This document shows positions 8,331-17,334 of a stretch of DNA of 49,789 nucleotides, in pieces (within the stretch, counting starts at the first letter, position 1; every line of letters begins with the position of its first letter). Where the stretch lies: NCBI GenBank assembly GCA_001897355.1, contig MKST01000003.1:31099-80887 (forward strand), read 5' to 3'. The position numbers were made by a program, and so were the translations under genes. This DNA is from Solirubrobacterales bacterium 67-14. Its GTDB lineage: Bacteria; Actinomycetota; Thermoleophilia; Solirubrobacterales; 70-9. The notes below the pieces were generated by a model. It worked only from the letters and a program-made list of their open reading frames with translations. It was not told the origin of the DNA and searched no databases.

Positions 8331-9533
8331 TCAGCGGTGGTTCTTCTTCTGCTTCTTCTTGGCCTTGGCCCTCTTCGCTTTGGCCAGCTTCTTCAGGTAG
8401 GCCTTCTCCTGGCTGGTGACCACGCTGACCAGGTTGCCCGCCGCCAGGTTCACGTCGGTGAGGTGGGTGCCCCAGGTGCGGCCGAGCTTCTCCCCGACCC
8501 GCGGCCGGGCGTCGGCCTCGTCCGAGACGTCATGGATCCTCAGCCAGCTGGCGCCGTCCGCGTTCTGACAGGAGGCCGTGTAGAGAGCCGGGAAGCTCAC
8601 CCAGGGGGTTTCGTACTGGGTCAGGTTCGGCAGCAGGCTCGCGTAGAGGCCGGGAAAGGTGGCCGTGTTGAAGAGCGGCCTCAGCCGGCCCTTCGATCCG
8701 TCGAGCCGGGCCGGGTTCACACAGAGCACCTCATGGGTCGCCGGGTCGAGATCCTCCGAGAGGGCGCCGCCGACCCGGCCGAACAGCGAATCCTCGGGCG
8801 GCGGTTCCTCGAGGAAGCTCGAGTAGGCGATCACGCAGCCCAGTTCGGTCGCCTTGGCGCAGGCCGGGACCTTGCGGAAGCTGCCGCCGGTCCGGCTGCC
8901 CTTCTTCACCGTCACGTTGCCGCCGATCAGCACCGCCGAGACCAGGCGCTTGCGTAGGTTCGGCCTGCGGTCGAAGGTCTCGGAGACCAGTTGCTTGAGG
9001 TGGCCGGTTCCCTGCGAATGACCGATCAGGACGATGCCACGGCCCTTGTTGTACTTCTTCAGGTACTCGTTCCAGGCAGCTTTGACGCCGCCGTAGGCGG
9101 TCGCGGCGACCTGGTCCGTGATCTTCGCTCCGAGGATCGCCGAAATGGTGAACTGCGGGTAGATCGGGGCGAACATGCGGCACCCCGGCGAAAAGCGGCT
9201 CGCCTGCTGTTCGGCGATAGCGTCTAGTTGGGGATCTTCGGCCAGGTTGGCGTTGGGACCTTCCTGCAAGCTGACGGTCGGGTAGACGTAGAAGCAGTCG
9301 ACCTTCTTCCTCAACCGGGTCAGGACCTTCGGGGTCGATTGGCCTTCCGCGCCGGCGGCGGTCACCTTCTCGGTCAGCAGGCTCCCCCGGCAGGGGTCCT
9401 CGGCCCGGCCTGGCTTGCAAAGCCAGGCGAACTGCGGTTCCGCCGCCCCCGCGGTCGGGGCCGCGAGCCCGGTCAGAATCCCGGCCACCAGCACCGCGAT
9501 GACGGCCTTCCCTGTGCGGTTCCAGTTGCTCAA
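8331..9533 (-). CDS. Secreted DUF3089 protein with short polybasic tail
   Basis: 400 residues from TTG 9533, with GGGGAG a few bases upstream. A signal peptide covers about residues 1-31 (MSNWNRTGKAVIAVL...AGAA). It aligns by eye with its neighbour throughout: W(L/I)CKPG near the mature N-terminus, DCFYVYPTVS, FAPIYPQFT, nucleophile motif GHSQGTGHL, VLCVNPARLDG, and a late HLTDVNLAAGNLV segment. The tail is a Lys/Ala/Arg cluster of about 25 residues, much shorter than in the neighbour. The pair arose by tandem duplication and is probably co-transcribed (86-bp gap). Activity and substrate unknown. Confidence 0.87.
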   Translation of the reverse strand: MSNWNRTGKAVIAVLVAGILTGLAAPTAGAAEPQFAWLCKPGRAEDPCRGSLLTEKVTAAGAEGQSTPKVLTRLRKKVDCFYVYPTVSLQEGPNANLAEDPQLDAIAEQQASRFSPGCRMFAPIYPQFTISAILGAKITDQVAATAYGGVKAAWNEYLKKYNKGRGIVLIGHSQGTGHLKQLVSETFDRRPNLRKRLVSAVLIGGNVTVKKGSRTGGSFRKVPACAKATELGCVIAYSSFLEEPPPEDSLFGRVGGALSEDLDPATHEVLCVNPARLDGSKGRLRPLFNTATFPGLYASLLPNLTQYETPWVSFPALYTASCQNADGASWLRIHDVSDEADARPRVGEKLGRTWGTHLTDVNLAAGNLVSVVTSQEKAYLKKLAKAKRAKAKKKQKKNHR

Positions 9534-9581
9534 CTGACTCCCCTCTCCTCTGGTCGCTGCCTCTCCGGTGGCGGTCCGCCG

Positions 9582-11270
9582 CTAGGTGACGGCGCCCTTC
9601 GAGGCCGAGCTCACCGTCGCCGCGTACTTCGCCATGACACCGCGATCATAGAGGGGCGGTGGCGCGGAATAGGCGGCCAGCCGCTCGTCGACCTGTTCTG
9701 GTGTCAGCGCCACCTCGAGGCGGCGCTCGTCGATGTCGACGGTGATCTCGTCACCGTCGTGGATCGCCCCGATCGGCCCGCCCTTGACCGCCTCCGGTGC
9801 GACATGGCCGATCATCAGCCCTCGCGTCGCGCCGGAGAAGCGGCCGTCGGTGAGCAGGGCGACGTGTTCGCCCATGCCTTCGCCGACCAGGGCGGCGGTC
9901 ACCTGCAGCATCTCCCGCATGCCCGGCCCGCCGGCCGGCCCTTCGTTCCTGATCACGATCACGTCGCCCTTCTCGATCTCGCCGCGCTTGACCGCCGCGA
10001 AGCAGTCTTCCTCCCGCTCGAAGACCCGGGCCGGGCCGACGTGCTTGCGACGCTCCGTGCCGGCCACTTTGACAACCGCGCCGTCCGGGCAGATGTTTCC
10101 GCGCAGGATTGCCAGGCCACCCTGGGCCTTGAGCGGCGCCTCGACCGGCAGCACCACGTCCTGGCCGGGCTCCTCCTCGGCCCCGTCCACCTCCTCGCCG
10201 ATGCTCCGGCCGGTGACCGTGATCTCGTCCTCGTGGAGCAGGCCGCCCCTTTTCAGGTTCCTCAGGATCAGCGGCACACCGCCGGCCCGGTAGAGGTCGG
10301 TGGCGACGTAGCGGCCGCCTGGCTTGAGGTCGGCCAGCAGCGGGGTTCGCCGGGAGACCTCCTCGAAGACGTCGATGTCGAGCTCCACCCCGGCTTCCCG
10401 GGCCACCGCCAACAGGTGCAGCACGCCGTTGGTCGACCCGCCGGAAGCACAGACCGCGGCGATCGCGTTCTCCAGCGACCTGCGCGTGATGATCCTGCTC
10501 GGCTTCAGATCCTCGGCCAGCACCTGGAGGATCAACTCGCCGATCTTTTCTGCGACCACGGGCTTCTGTTCGTCTTCGGCCGGCACCATGGCCGAGAAGG
10601 CCGGGGAGATCCCCAGGGCCTCGAAGGCGCAGGCCATGGTGTTGGCGGTGAATTGGCCGCCGCAGGCGCCATACCCTGGGCTCGCGACGTCCTCGATCTC
10701 GGTCAGCTCTTCGTCGCTGATCTTGCCGGCGATGTGGGCACCGACCGCCTCGAAGACCTCGAGGATGCTGACGTCCTTGCCCTTGTACTGGCCTGGCTTG
10801 ACCGAGCCGCCATAGAGCACGATCGAGGGGATGTCGATCCGGGCCACGCCCATGACCGCGCCGGGAATCGTCTTGTCACAGGCGGCCAAGGCGATGATCG
10901 CGTCGAACTGGTAGCCGCGGGCCATCAGTTCGATCGAGTCGGCGACCATCTCGCGACTGACCAATGAGCTCTTCATGCCTTGGGTGCCCATCGTGATCCC
11001 GTCCGAGACGGCGACCGTGTTGAACTCCATCGGCGTACCACCGGCTGCGCGCACGCCTTCCTTCACGTATCCGGCCAGGTCGCGCAGGCCGTAGTTGCAG
11101 GGCATCGCGTCGGTCCAGGTGTTGGCGATCCCGATGGTTGGCTTCTTCAAGTCCTCGTCGGTCAGTCCGATGCCCTTCATGTAGGCACGGGCGGCGGCCC
11201 GGTCGGGACCGTCGAAGACAGCGGCCGAGCGAGGACGGGGCAGATTCGATGAAGCTTCGTTCCCGGTCAT
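9582..11270 (-). CDS. ilvD: Dihydroxy-acid dehydratase
   Basis: 562 residues, full length. It converts 2,3-dihydroxy-isovalerate and the isoleucine-pathway analogue to 2-keto acids, the third common step of branched-chain amino-acid synthesis. Three conserved Fe-S cysteines are visible: MPCNYG, AACDKT and YGACGGQ. Family segments such as VAVSDGITMGTQGMKSSL and ASGGSTNGVLHLL are intact. ATG 11270 has TAGGAT 6 nt upstream and no Shine-Dalgarno, so the mRNA is probably leaderless. No other branched-chain gene is nearby. It lies 92 bp after thiD on the same strand. Confidence 0.97.
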   Translation of the reverse strand: MTGNEASSNLPRPRSAAVFDGPDRAAARAYMKGIGLTDEDLKKPTIGIANTWTDAMPCNYGLRDLAGYVKEGVRAAGGTPMEFNTVAVSDGITMGTQGMKSSLVSREMVADSIELMARGYQFDAIIALAACDKTIPGAVMGVARIDIPSIVLYGGSVKPGQYKGKDVSILEVFEAVGAHIAGKISDEELTEIEDVASPGYGACGGQFTANTMACAFEALGISPAFSAMVPAEDEQKPVVAEKIGELILQVLAEDLKPSRIITRRSLENAIAAVCASGGSTNGVLHLLAVAREAGVELDIDVFEEVSRRTPLLADLKPGGRYVATDLYRAGGVPLILRNLKRGGLLHEDEITVTGRSIGEEVDGAEEEPGQDVVLPVEAPLKAQGGLAILRGNICPDGAVVKVAGTERRKHVGPARVFEREEDCFAAVKRGEIEKGDVIVIRNEGPAGGPGMREMLQVTAALVGEGMGEHVALLTDGRFSGATRGLMIGHVAPEAVKGGPIGAIHDGDEITVDIDERRLEVALTPEQVDERLAAYSAPPPLYDRGVMAKYAATVSSASKGAVT

Positions 11271-11276
11271 GTTTCC

Positions 11277-11282
11277 ATCCTA
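11277..11282 (-). promoter_or_regulatory. -10 hexamer of ilvD (leaderless type)
   Basis: TAGGAT on the minus strand with a 6-nt spacer to ATG 11270. Confidence 0.55.
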
Positions 11283-11362
11283 CGGCTGATCCCTCGCACC
11301 GAGAACGGGGTTTTCGGCAAATAGGTCTGACAACTCCGCTCTCGGCCTGCGGCCGGCCGCTG

Positions 11363-12172
11363 TCAACTGGCGTGCGAGCGCAGGCCGAGGGCGTTGACCG
11401 GGCCGGGGCCGGCGCCGATGCCCTCGAGGCTCTCGGCCACCGCCCGGGAGGCGACCTCGCGAGCCTTGCGAGCCGCCTCGAGCGGGTCGAGGCCGAGGGC
11501 GAGACAGGCGGCCAGGGCCGAAGAGTGGGTGCAGCCGGAACCGTGGGCGGAGCGGCCCGGGTGGACCTCCCCTTTTATTTCGACTTCCCGCTCGCCGTCG
11601 AAGAAGAGATCGACCATCTCCTCGCTGTGGCCGCCCGTCACCACGGCAACCCGAGCACCGAGTCCGACGATCGCGCGGGCCAGCTCGGGCTGCCCCGCCG
11701 CGTCTGCGTCGGTCAGCCCTGTGATCACCCGTGCTTCGGGAATGTTCGGGGTCACCACGGTCGCCCGCGGCAAGATCCGCGAAACCAGTGCTTCGCGGGC
11801 ATCGCGGGCGAGCAGGTCGGCGCCGCTCTCCGAGACCATTACCGGATCGAGCACGACTGGCGCCCCGCCCGCCAGGTCCAGGCCGGCTGCCACCGCCTCG
11901 ATGGTAGGACGGTCGCCGAGCATGCCGATCTTGACCGCGTCGACGCCGATGTCGTCGACCACCGCCTTGACCTGGGCGACGATCATTTCCGGGCTGATCG
12001 CCTCGATCAGGTCGACCCCGACCGTGTTCTGGGCGGTGATCGCGGTGATCGCGGTCGTGCCGTGGACGCCGCAGGCGGCGAAGGCCTTGAGGTCGGCCTG
12101 GATTCCGGCGCCGCCGCCGGAGTCGGAGCCGGCGATCGAAAGCACGGTCGGGATGGGCCGTTCAGCGTTCAC
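11363..12172 (-). CDS. thiD: Hydroxymethylpyrimidine (phosphate) kinase
   Basis: 269 residues from GTG 12172 ([18 protein letters not shown]). It phosphorylates HMP and HMP-P in thiamine synthesis. Family marks: [48 protein letters not shown] and the C-terminal anion-hole block [12 protein letters not shown]. It overlaps the dprA stop by 11 bp, so translation is probably coupled. No THI (TPP) riboswitch or other thiamine gene is close by, which is unusual but fits its place at the end of the comM-dprA unit. The length matches ThiD; a longer frame exists only as an artefact upstream. Confidence 0.95.
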   Translation of the reverse strand: MNAERPIPTVLSIAGSDSGGGAGIQADLKAFAACGVHGTTAITAITAQNTVGVDLIEAISPEMIVAQVKAVVDDIGVDAVKIGMLGDRPTIEAVAAGLDLAGGAPVVLDPVMVSESGADLLARDAREALVSRILPRATVVTPNIPEARVITGLTDADAAGQPELARAIVGLGARVAVVTGGHSEEMVDLFFDGEREVEIKGEVHPGRSAHGSGCTHSSALAACLALGLDPLEAARKAREVASRAVAESLEGIGAGPGPVNALGLRSHAS

Positions 12173-13292
12173 CGGGCGAAGGATAGGCGGCGAGCGAGGT
12201 ACGGGCCCAGGTGCCCACCGCGCTTCCTTTGAGATAGCCCTTGACCTCGAGCCGGGCCAGCACCATCGCCGCCCCGTCCGACCCGGCCTCGATTCGTGTG
12301 GCAACCTCGTCGACCGTGCGGCAGCCGGCCTCGACCGCCTCCAGCACCTCACTCTCCCCCGGCTCCAGTTCCGGTCCGAACAGCGGCCGGCTCGCGCCCG
12401 CCCCGAGCATCCGGTCGAGTACGTCCTGGCCACCCCGGATCAGGGCAGCCCCGCTGGCGATCAACTCATTGGTCCCGGCCGCGGCGCCGGCGGTCACCGG
12501 GCCGGGCACCGCCCCGACGTCCCGGCCCGCGTCCGAGGCCATCTCGGCGGTGATCAGCGATCCGGACCGCGAGGCCGCCTCGACCACGATCGTCATTCCC
12601 GAGAGGGCGGCCATGATCCGGTTCCGGGCCGGGAAGCTCCAGCGCCAGGCGTCGGCTCCGGGCGGCACCTCGGAGATGGCCAGACCCCGATCGAGGATCT
12701 GCCGGTAGAGCCTCGTGTGGCTGGCCGGGTAGGGACGATCGGGGCCGCAGCCGAGCACGGCCACGGTCGGGCCGCGTTCAAGCGCCCCTCGATGGACCGC
12801 CCCGTCGATGCCGAGCGCCATGCCGCTGATCACGTTGAGTTCCGCAGACGCCACCTCCCGGCCGATCGATGCCGCCACTTCCAGCCCGTAGCCGGTCGCC
12901 TTGCGGGCCCCGACCACGGTCACCGAGTTTCCGAGGCGGATCTCGGCCAGCGGAATCCCGCTGCCACGGCCGATCAGCGCGACCGGCGCGTCGGCACAGT
13001 CTTCCAGCCCCTCGGGAAAGTCCTCGTGGTGCCGGCAGCAGGCCCAGCATTCCGCGTTCTCCAGTGCCGCCCGCATCTCCGCTTCGCTCAACGCGCCGTT
13101 CCAGGTGAGGATCTCGTCCGCCTGCTTTGCGGCGACCGCATGCACCAGGTCCTCGCTTTCGAGGCGCAGCAACTCCGGGGTCCGTCTGCCCGGCCGGTCG
13201 TCGACCACGGTCTGGATCCAGGGTCCGAGCCGGGCCGTCAGCCAGCTGCGCCTGAGGCACTCGGGGCAGGCCGTGTTCGCGTCAATGCTCAT
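12162..13292 (-). CDS. dprA: DNA-processing protein DprA
   Basis: 376 residues. It loads RecA on incoming single-stranded DNA during transformation. The N-terminal part has a CPEC pair and a SAM-like region. The Rossmann-like core (about 120-290) shows [65 protein letters not shown] and [17 protein letters not shown]-terminal winged-helix-like segment ends the protein. ATG 13292 overlaps the comM stop as ATGA. The thiD start lies in its last codons. The gene is in the usual comM-dprA pair. Confidence 0.95.
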   Translation of the reverse strand: MSIDANTACPECLRRSWLTARLGPWIQTVVDDRPGRRTPELLRLESEDLVHAVAAKQADEILTWNGALSEAEMRAALENAECWACCRHHEDFPEGLEDCADAPVALIGRGSGIPLAEIRLGNSVTVVGARKATGYGLEVAASIGREVASAELNVISGMALGIDGAVHRGALERGPTVAVLGCGPDRPYPASHTRLYRQILDRGLAISEVPPGADAWRWSFPARNRIMAALSGMTIVVEAASRSGSLITAEMASDAGRDVGAVPGPVTAGAAAGTNELIASGAALIRGGQDVLDRMLGAGASRPLFGPELEPGESEVLEAVEAGCRTVDEVATRIEAGSDGAAMVLARLEVKGYLKGSAVGTWARTSLAAYPSPGER

Positions 13293-14779
13293 TCGACGGA
13301 TCTCCTTCGGAACTGGATTGCGGCTGCCATGTGCTCCTCGCCGATTGCGGTCGCGCCGGCCAGGTCGGCCACGGTCCGGGCCACCCGCAGGATCCGGCCG
13401 TGGGCGCGGCCACTCAGCTGCCAGGAACGATGGGCCTTGGCCAGCAGCCCGGCCGCAGCCGCGGTCACTTCGAAATCCACCACCTCCTGCGGTTCGGCCT
13501 CGGCGTTGGTCCGGCCGTCGCCGAGTCGCTCGGCCATCCGTTCGCGGGCCAGCACCACCCGCTCGCGAACCGCCGACGATCCTTCGCCGGCGGGGCCGGC
13601 CAAGGCCTCGGCCGAGGGCTGGTTGACCGCCACGACCAGGTCGATCCGGTCAACCAGGGCGCCGCTCAGGGCCGCCCGATAACGACGGGCCGAGACCTCG
13701 CTGCACCGGCAGCGGGGATCGTCCTCGCCCCGACCGCAGGGACAGGGATTGGCGGCCGCGACCAGCGTGAAGCGACTGGGCAAGGTCTGCCGCCCTTTGG
13801 CCCGCGAGATCGTCACCGAACCAGCCTCGAGCGGTTCGCGCAGGGCTTCCAAGGCGGGCCGACTGAACTCGCAGAGCTCGTCCAGAAAGAGCACGCCGCG
13901 GTGGGCGAGCGTGATCTCACCCGGTCGGGGCGGGCTGCCGCCTCCGACCAGCCCGGCCGCGGAAACCGTGTGATGTGGCGCCCGAAACGGACGGGCCGAG
14001 CTGACCTGGCCGTTGCCGAGCCCGCAGGCGCTGGCGATCCGCGCGACTTCGAGCACTTCCTCACCGGCCAGCGGCGGCAGCACGGAGGGCAGCCGCCGGG
14101 CGGCCAGGGACTTGCCCGCGCCCGGCGGCCCGATCATCAGCAGGCCGTGCCCACCGGCGGCAGCGATCTCGACCGCGGTCCGCAGGTGCGCCTGCCCGCG
14201 CAGGTCGGCCAGGTCCGGCAGCCCTTCCAACCCGGCCGGGGGTGCCGGCACCGCGACCCGGCCCGGTACCTCGCCTTCACGCAGGCTGGCCAGCTCAGTG
14301 AAGTTCTCGATCGTCAACACCGTGATCCCTTCGGCCAGGGCCGCTTCCGGCCCGTTGGCGGCCGGCACGATCACCCCACGCCTTCCGCTCTCCCGGGCCT
14401 CCTCGGCCATCGCCAGGGCTCCCCGTACCGGACGGACCGAACCGTCAAGCGCCAGCTCACCGACCAGTGACCAACCCGCCAGCGGCGCGATCGTCAACTC
14501 GCCGGAAGCACCGAGCAACGCCGTCGCGAGGGCCAGGTCGATCGCCGGCCCTGCCTTCCGCAAGTCGGCCGGTGCGAGGCTGGCGGTGATCCGCTGCAGG
14601 GGAAACTCGAAGCCGCAGTTGACCACCGCAGCCCGGACCCGTTCACGGGCTTCCCTCACGGCGGCGTCGGGCAGCCCGACGATCTGGAAGTTCGGCAGGC
14701 CACGGTGGACGTCGACTTCCACCCGGACCATCCGGGCCGCGATCCCGTCGAGGGTGAAGGATGTGGTCTCGGCCAACAT
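13289..14779 (-). CDS. comM: YifB/ComM-family magnesium-chelatase-like AAA+ ATPase
   Basis: 496 residues from ATG 14779 ([13 protein letters not shown]). It has an N-terminal S5-like domain ([19 protein letters not shown]), an AAA+ core with Walker A GPPGAGKS and Walker B region [11 protein letters not shown], a Cys-rich insert (NPCPCG...DPRCRCS), and the C-terminal Mg-chelatase-like lid. ComM is a helicase for branch migration in natural transformation. TAACTT 7 nt upstream suggests a leaderless transcript. It heads the comM-dprA-thiD unit and is divergent from yraN across a 164-bp gap in which I see only the two facing -10 hexamers. Confidence 0.95.
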   Translation of the reverse strand: MLAETTSFTLDGIAARMVRVEVDVHRGLPNFQIVGLPDAAVREARERVRAAVVNCGFEFPLQRITASLAPADLRKAGPAIDLALATALLGASGELTIAPLAGWSLVGELALDGSVRPVRGALAMAEEARESGRRGVIVPAANGPEAALAEGITVLTIENFTELASLREGEVPGRVAVPAPPAGLEGLPDLADLRGQAHLRTAVEIAAAGGHGLLMIGPPGAGKSLAARRLPSVLPPLAGEEVLEVARIASACGLGNGQVSSARPFRAPHHTVSAAGLVGGGSPPRPGEITLAHRGVLFLDELCEFSRPALEALREPLEAGSVTISRAKGRQTLPSRFTLVAAANPCPCGRGEDDPRCRCSEVSARRYRAALSGALVDRIDLVVAVNQPSAEALAGPAGEGSSAVRERVVLARERMAERLGDGRTNAEAEPQEVVDFEVTAAAAGLLAKAHRSWQLSGRAHGRILRVARTVADLAGATAIGEEHMAAAIQFRRRSVE

Positions 14780-14786
14780 GCGGGTC

Positions 14787-14792
14787 AAGTTA
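14787..14792 (-). promoter_or_regulatory. -10 hexamer of comM (leaderless type)
   Basis: TAACTT on the minus strand with a 7-nt spacer to ATG 14779. Confidence 0.55.
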
Positions 14793-14931
14793 GGCCGAAT
14801 CCGCTCACATGTGGCTCGATAGGAGCAACGATTCCGCACGTCTCTGTGAATCCGGCGGAGTGTTCATCAAGCGCGGCAGAAGACTCTGCAACAAAGAAGC
14901 CGCCTGCGCCCGAAATCGCCGGACCCTGCCC

Positions 14932-14937
14932 TACGGT
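14932..14937 (+). promoter_or_regulatory. -10 hexamer of yraN (leaderless type)
   Basis: TACGGT with a 6-nt spacer to ATG 14944. Confidence 0.5.
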
Positions 14938-14943
14938 CGACGC

Positions 14944-15318
14944 ATGGATCAGCGCCGGACAACCGGAAATTCAGCCGAGGAACTCTGTGCCGGACGGCTG
15001 CGGGCACGCGGTTGGCGGATCCTCGCCCGCAACTGGCGGATCAAGGCCGGCGAACTCGACCTGATCGCCCTCTCCGGCCGGGTGCTCGTGATCATCGAGG
15101 TAAAGGCCCATCACCTCGGCTCCCGGCGCGGTCCCACCGCCCCGGTCCTCGCGGTCGGCCCGAACAAGCAGCGCCGTCTCCGGCGCCTCGCCTCCGCCTG
15201 GATCGCCGGGCACGGACGCCGGGTCGCGTTTCGCGACGTGCGCTTCGACGTGGTCGGCGTCACCTTTGACCGCGATGGCGAGGTGGTCGCCTACGACCAT
15301 CTCGAAAACGCCTTCTGA
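14944..15318 (+). CDS. YraN/UPF0102 family putative nuclease
   Basis: 124 residues, the usual size. The family core is clear: SAEELCAGRLRARGWRILARNWR at the N-terminus, then GELDLIAL and IIEVKAH, which supply the acidic and Lys residues of a Holliday-junction-resolvase/PD-(D/E)XK-like site. Cellular role not established. ATG 14944 has TACGGT 6 nt upstream. The gene keeps its usual neighbours (rnhB and comM) but points the opposite way, convergent with rnhB across 25 bp, so it has been inverted in place and needs its own promoter. Confidence 0.9.
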   Translation: MDQRRTTGNSAEELCAGRLRARGWRILARNWRIKAGELDLIALSGRVLVIIEVKAHHLGSRRGPTAPVLAVGPNKQRRLRRLASAWIAGHGRRVAFRDVRFDVVGVTFDRDGEVVAYDHLENAF

Positions 15319-15352
15319 GCAGCCTCCCGGTCTCAGCCCACCCTCAGGCTGC
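15319..15352. terminator. Weak hairpin between convergent yraN and rnhB
   Basis: GCAGCCT (15319-15325) pairs with AGGCTGC (15346-15352) across a 20-nt loop and runs into the end of rnhB. Long loop and no U-tract, so only a candidate. Confidence 0.25.
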
Positions 15353-15976
15353 GTAGGCGTCCGAGGCGAAGGAGAGTCGATGGATCGGCGAAGGGCCAAG
15401 CAGCCTGATCGCGTCCCGGTGGGCCGCCGAGGCATAGCCCTTGTGTCCTTCGAATCCGTAGCCCTCGTATCTTCGCCCGGCCCTGGCCATGCAACGGTCG
15501 CGGGTCACCTTGGCGACGACCGAGGCGGCAGCGACCGCGGCGCTCGTACTGTCGCCCTTGACCAGCCGGCGATGGTCGACCTTGCAGTCTTTGAGAGCGA
15601 ATCCGTCGACCAGGGTTACCGTTTCCCGACCAGGGCTGAGACCTTCGATCGCCTCACGCAGGCACTCGATGTTGCTGACGTGGAGGCCGTTCTCATCGAT
15701 GTACCCGGAGGAACGCATCACCACGACGACCTTCACCGCGCAGGTCAGCACCTCGGGGTAGAGGCGTTCACGCGCTTTCGCGGTCAACTTCTTCGAGTCG
15801 CGGATGTCACTGAGACTTCCGTAGCCCTCGCTTTCGAGGCAGGCACGGTCGAGCAGAACGGCCGCCGCGACTATCGGTCCTGCGAGACATCCTCGCCCGG
15901 CTTCGTCGGCCCCGGCCACCCGATCGGCACCGAGGTCGAGGTCATACCGGAAGAGTTTGCTCTGCTTAGAGGCCAC
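15344..15976 (-). CDS. rnhB: Ribonuclease HII
   Basis: 210 residues from GTG 15976. It removes RNA from RNA-DNA hybrids and single ribonucleotides from DNA. The signature GADEAGRGCLAGPIV gives catalytic D24 and E25; further acidic residues lie in TLVDGF and the GDSTSAAVAAASVVAKVTRD block. The start overlaps the lepB stop by 11 bp, so expression is coupled to the rplS-lepB unit. A separate RNase HI is present at 2168-2569. Confidence 0.95.
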   Translation of the reverse strand: MASKQSKLFRYDLDLGADRVAGADEAGRGCLAGPIVAAAVLLDRACLESEGYGSLSDIRDSKKLTAKARERLYPEVLTCAVKVVVVMRSSGYIDENGLHVSNIECLREAIEGLSPGRETVTLVDGFALKDCKVDHRRLVKGDSTSAAVAAASVVAKVTRDRCMARAGRRYEGYGFEGHKGYASAAHRDAIRLLGPSPIHRLSFASDAYAA

Positions 15977-16592
15977 CGATCCGATTTGGCGGCCAGTAGG
16001 TGGCGAAGGCCTTGCCGATCAGCCATTCCTCCGGAAGCGGCCCCCAGAACCGGCTGTCGTCACTTTGGCCGCGATTGTCGCCCATCATGAAGAAGTGGTC
16101 CGGAGGCACCGTGATTTCCTTCGGCATGTTGCAGCCCGACCCGGCCGGCCCACAGGGATTGATCTTGTAGCCGTCGGGCTCGAGCACCGTGCCGTTGACC
16201 ACCGGCAGGCCGTTCTTGATCGAAACGGTGTCGCCCGGGCCGGCCACGATCCGCTTGATGAACGTCTCGCTCGACTTGTCCGCGGTCGGCTCGGGGCAGG
16301 GCTCGTCGTCAGTGTGGTCCGCGCCGCACTGCAGCTGGCGATCCGCACCGGCCGGCGGGTGGAAGACGACCACGTCGCCCGGCTTGGGGTCGGTGAAGTG
16401 ATAGATGAAGCGGTTGACCAGGATTCGCTGGTTGATGTCCAGGGTCGGCTCCATCGAGCCCGACGGGATCTGGTACGGCTTGATCAGGAATGCCTGGATC
16501 AGCAGCGCCAGCCCAAGGGCCAACGCCACGATAACGACCAGTTCAACGAAGTTTCCCCCGGCCGTTTTCGGCTTGGGGATCTTCGGGATCAG
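15966..16592 (-). CDS. lepB: Signal peptidase I (probable CTG start)
   Basis: Membrane serine protease that removes signal peptides. Catalytic Ser lies in PSGSMEPTL, Lys in [11 protein letters not shown], and the later box is [14 protein letters not shown]. The first ATG/GTG/TTG in frame is GTG 16529, but that cuts the membrane helix short: the in-frame residues just upstream ([10 protein letters not shown]) match the family N-terminus. No standard start exists further upstream. CTG at 16590-16592 overlaps the rplS stop as CTGA and has AAGGAAGAAG just before it, so I place the start there (about 208 residues). If wrong, the coding region is 15966-16529. It is followed by rnhB, overlapping by 11 bp. 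Confidence 0.85.
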   Translation of the reverse strand: MIPKIPKPKTAGGNFVELVVIVALALGLALLIQAFLIKPYQIPSGSMEPTLDINQRILVNRFIYHFTDPKPGDVVVFHPPAGADRQLQCGADHTDDEPCPEPTADKSSETFIKRIVAGPGDTVSIKNGLPVVNGTVLEPDGYKINPCGPAGSGCNMPKEITVPPDHFFMMGDNRGQSDDSRFWGPLPEEWLIGKAFATYWPPNRIGGL

Positions 16593-17266
16593 GCTTCTTC
16601 CTTCTCGCCCTGCTCGCCGTCTTCGGCGGGCTCTTCAGTTGCCTCGGCAGCCGGTTCCTCGGCTGCTTCCGCTTCCGGAGCCTCCTCGGCGGGGGCTTCT
16701 GCCTCAGCCTCCGGAGCCTCCTCGGCCGGAGCCTCGGCTTCGACAGCTTCCTCGGCCGGTGCTTCAGCCTCGGCGCCTTCGCTGGCGGCGGCTTCGGTCT
16801 CAGTGGCTTCGGGCGCCTCCGCTTCGGTTGCTTCGACCTCGGTGGTCTCCTCGATCTCCTCGAGGGATTCGCCCGAGGCGTCTACCGCCTTGGACGTGCC
16901 GACCATGTCCTCGTCGATGCCCCAGCGACGCTCGGCGACACGGGCGGCCTTGCCGACCCGGCCACGCAGGTAGTACAGCTTGGCCCGGCGCACACGGCCA
17001 CGCGAAGCGACTTCAAGCTTTTCGATCTTCGGGGAGTGGAGCGGGAACGTACGCTCGACGCCAACCCCGAAGGACTGTTTGCGGACCGTGAAGGTCTCAC
17101 GGGCACCGGAACCCTGGCGCTTGATCACCACGCCTTCGAATACCTGCGGGCGTTTGCGGTTCCCCTCGATCACGAGGAAGTGAACGCGAACGCGGTCTCC
17201 CGGGGCAAAGGACGGGAGTCCTTTCCTCAGCTGGCTGCTTTCGATGTCCTGGATAACGGTGCTCAT
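16589..17266 (-). CDS. rplS: 50S ribosomal protein L19 with long acidic C-terminal tail
   Basis: Residues 1-115 are a normal L19 ([50 protein letters not shown]), which sits at the 30S-50S interface. Residues 116-225 are an added tail of Glu, Ala, Pro and Thr with repeated APAEEA-type units and almost no basic residues between about 127 and 221. L19 is normally near 115 residues, so the protein is doubled in length. The tail is coded by repetitive DNA at about 16592-16921. An attenuator-like hairpin with U-tract lies directly before the start. The stop overlaps the proposed lepB CTG. Gene order trmD-rplS-lepB is standard. Confidence 0.95.
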   Translation of the reverse strand: MSTVIQDIESSQLRKGLPSFAPGDRVRVHFLVIEGNRKRPQVFEGVVIKRQGSGARETFTVRKQSFGVGVERTFPLHSPKIEKLEVASRGRVRRAKLYYLRGRVGKAARVAERRWGIDEDMVGTSKAVDASGESLEEIEETTEVEATEAEAPEATETEAAASEGAEAEAPAEEAVEAEAPAEEAPEAEAEAPAEEAPEAEAAEEPAAEATEEPAEDGEQGEKEEA

Positions 17267-17271
17267 GGCTC

Positions 17272-17298
17272 AAAAAGACGGGCCCGGTTGAAGGCCCG
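17272..17298 (-). terminator. Intrinsic terminator/attenuator in the rplS leader
   Basis: Minus strand: CGGGCC, 8-nt loop, GGCCCG, then TCTTTTT; the U-tract ends 5 nt before the rplS ATG (17264-17266). It starts 36 nt past the trmD stop. It is the only U-tract terminator I see in the window, and it lies where it would also cover the ribosome-binding region of rplS. Confidence 0.65.
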
Positions 17299-17334
17299 CG
17301 GACGCGCAATCCTACCGGAGGATCGCAAGCGACG

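Noticed and set aside
11349..11360. GCGGCCGGCCGC palindrome after thiD as a terminator
   Set aside because: It has no loop for a stable hairpin and no U-tract; simple G+C-rich symmetry.
11394..13682. Plus-strand 762-codon frame opposite thiD and dprA
   Set aside because: Composition is Ser/Arg/Ala-rich with no domain; thiD, dprA and comM on the other strand are certain.
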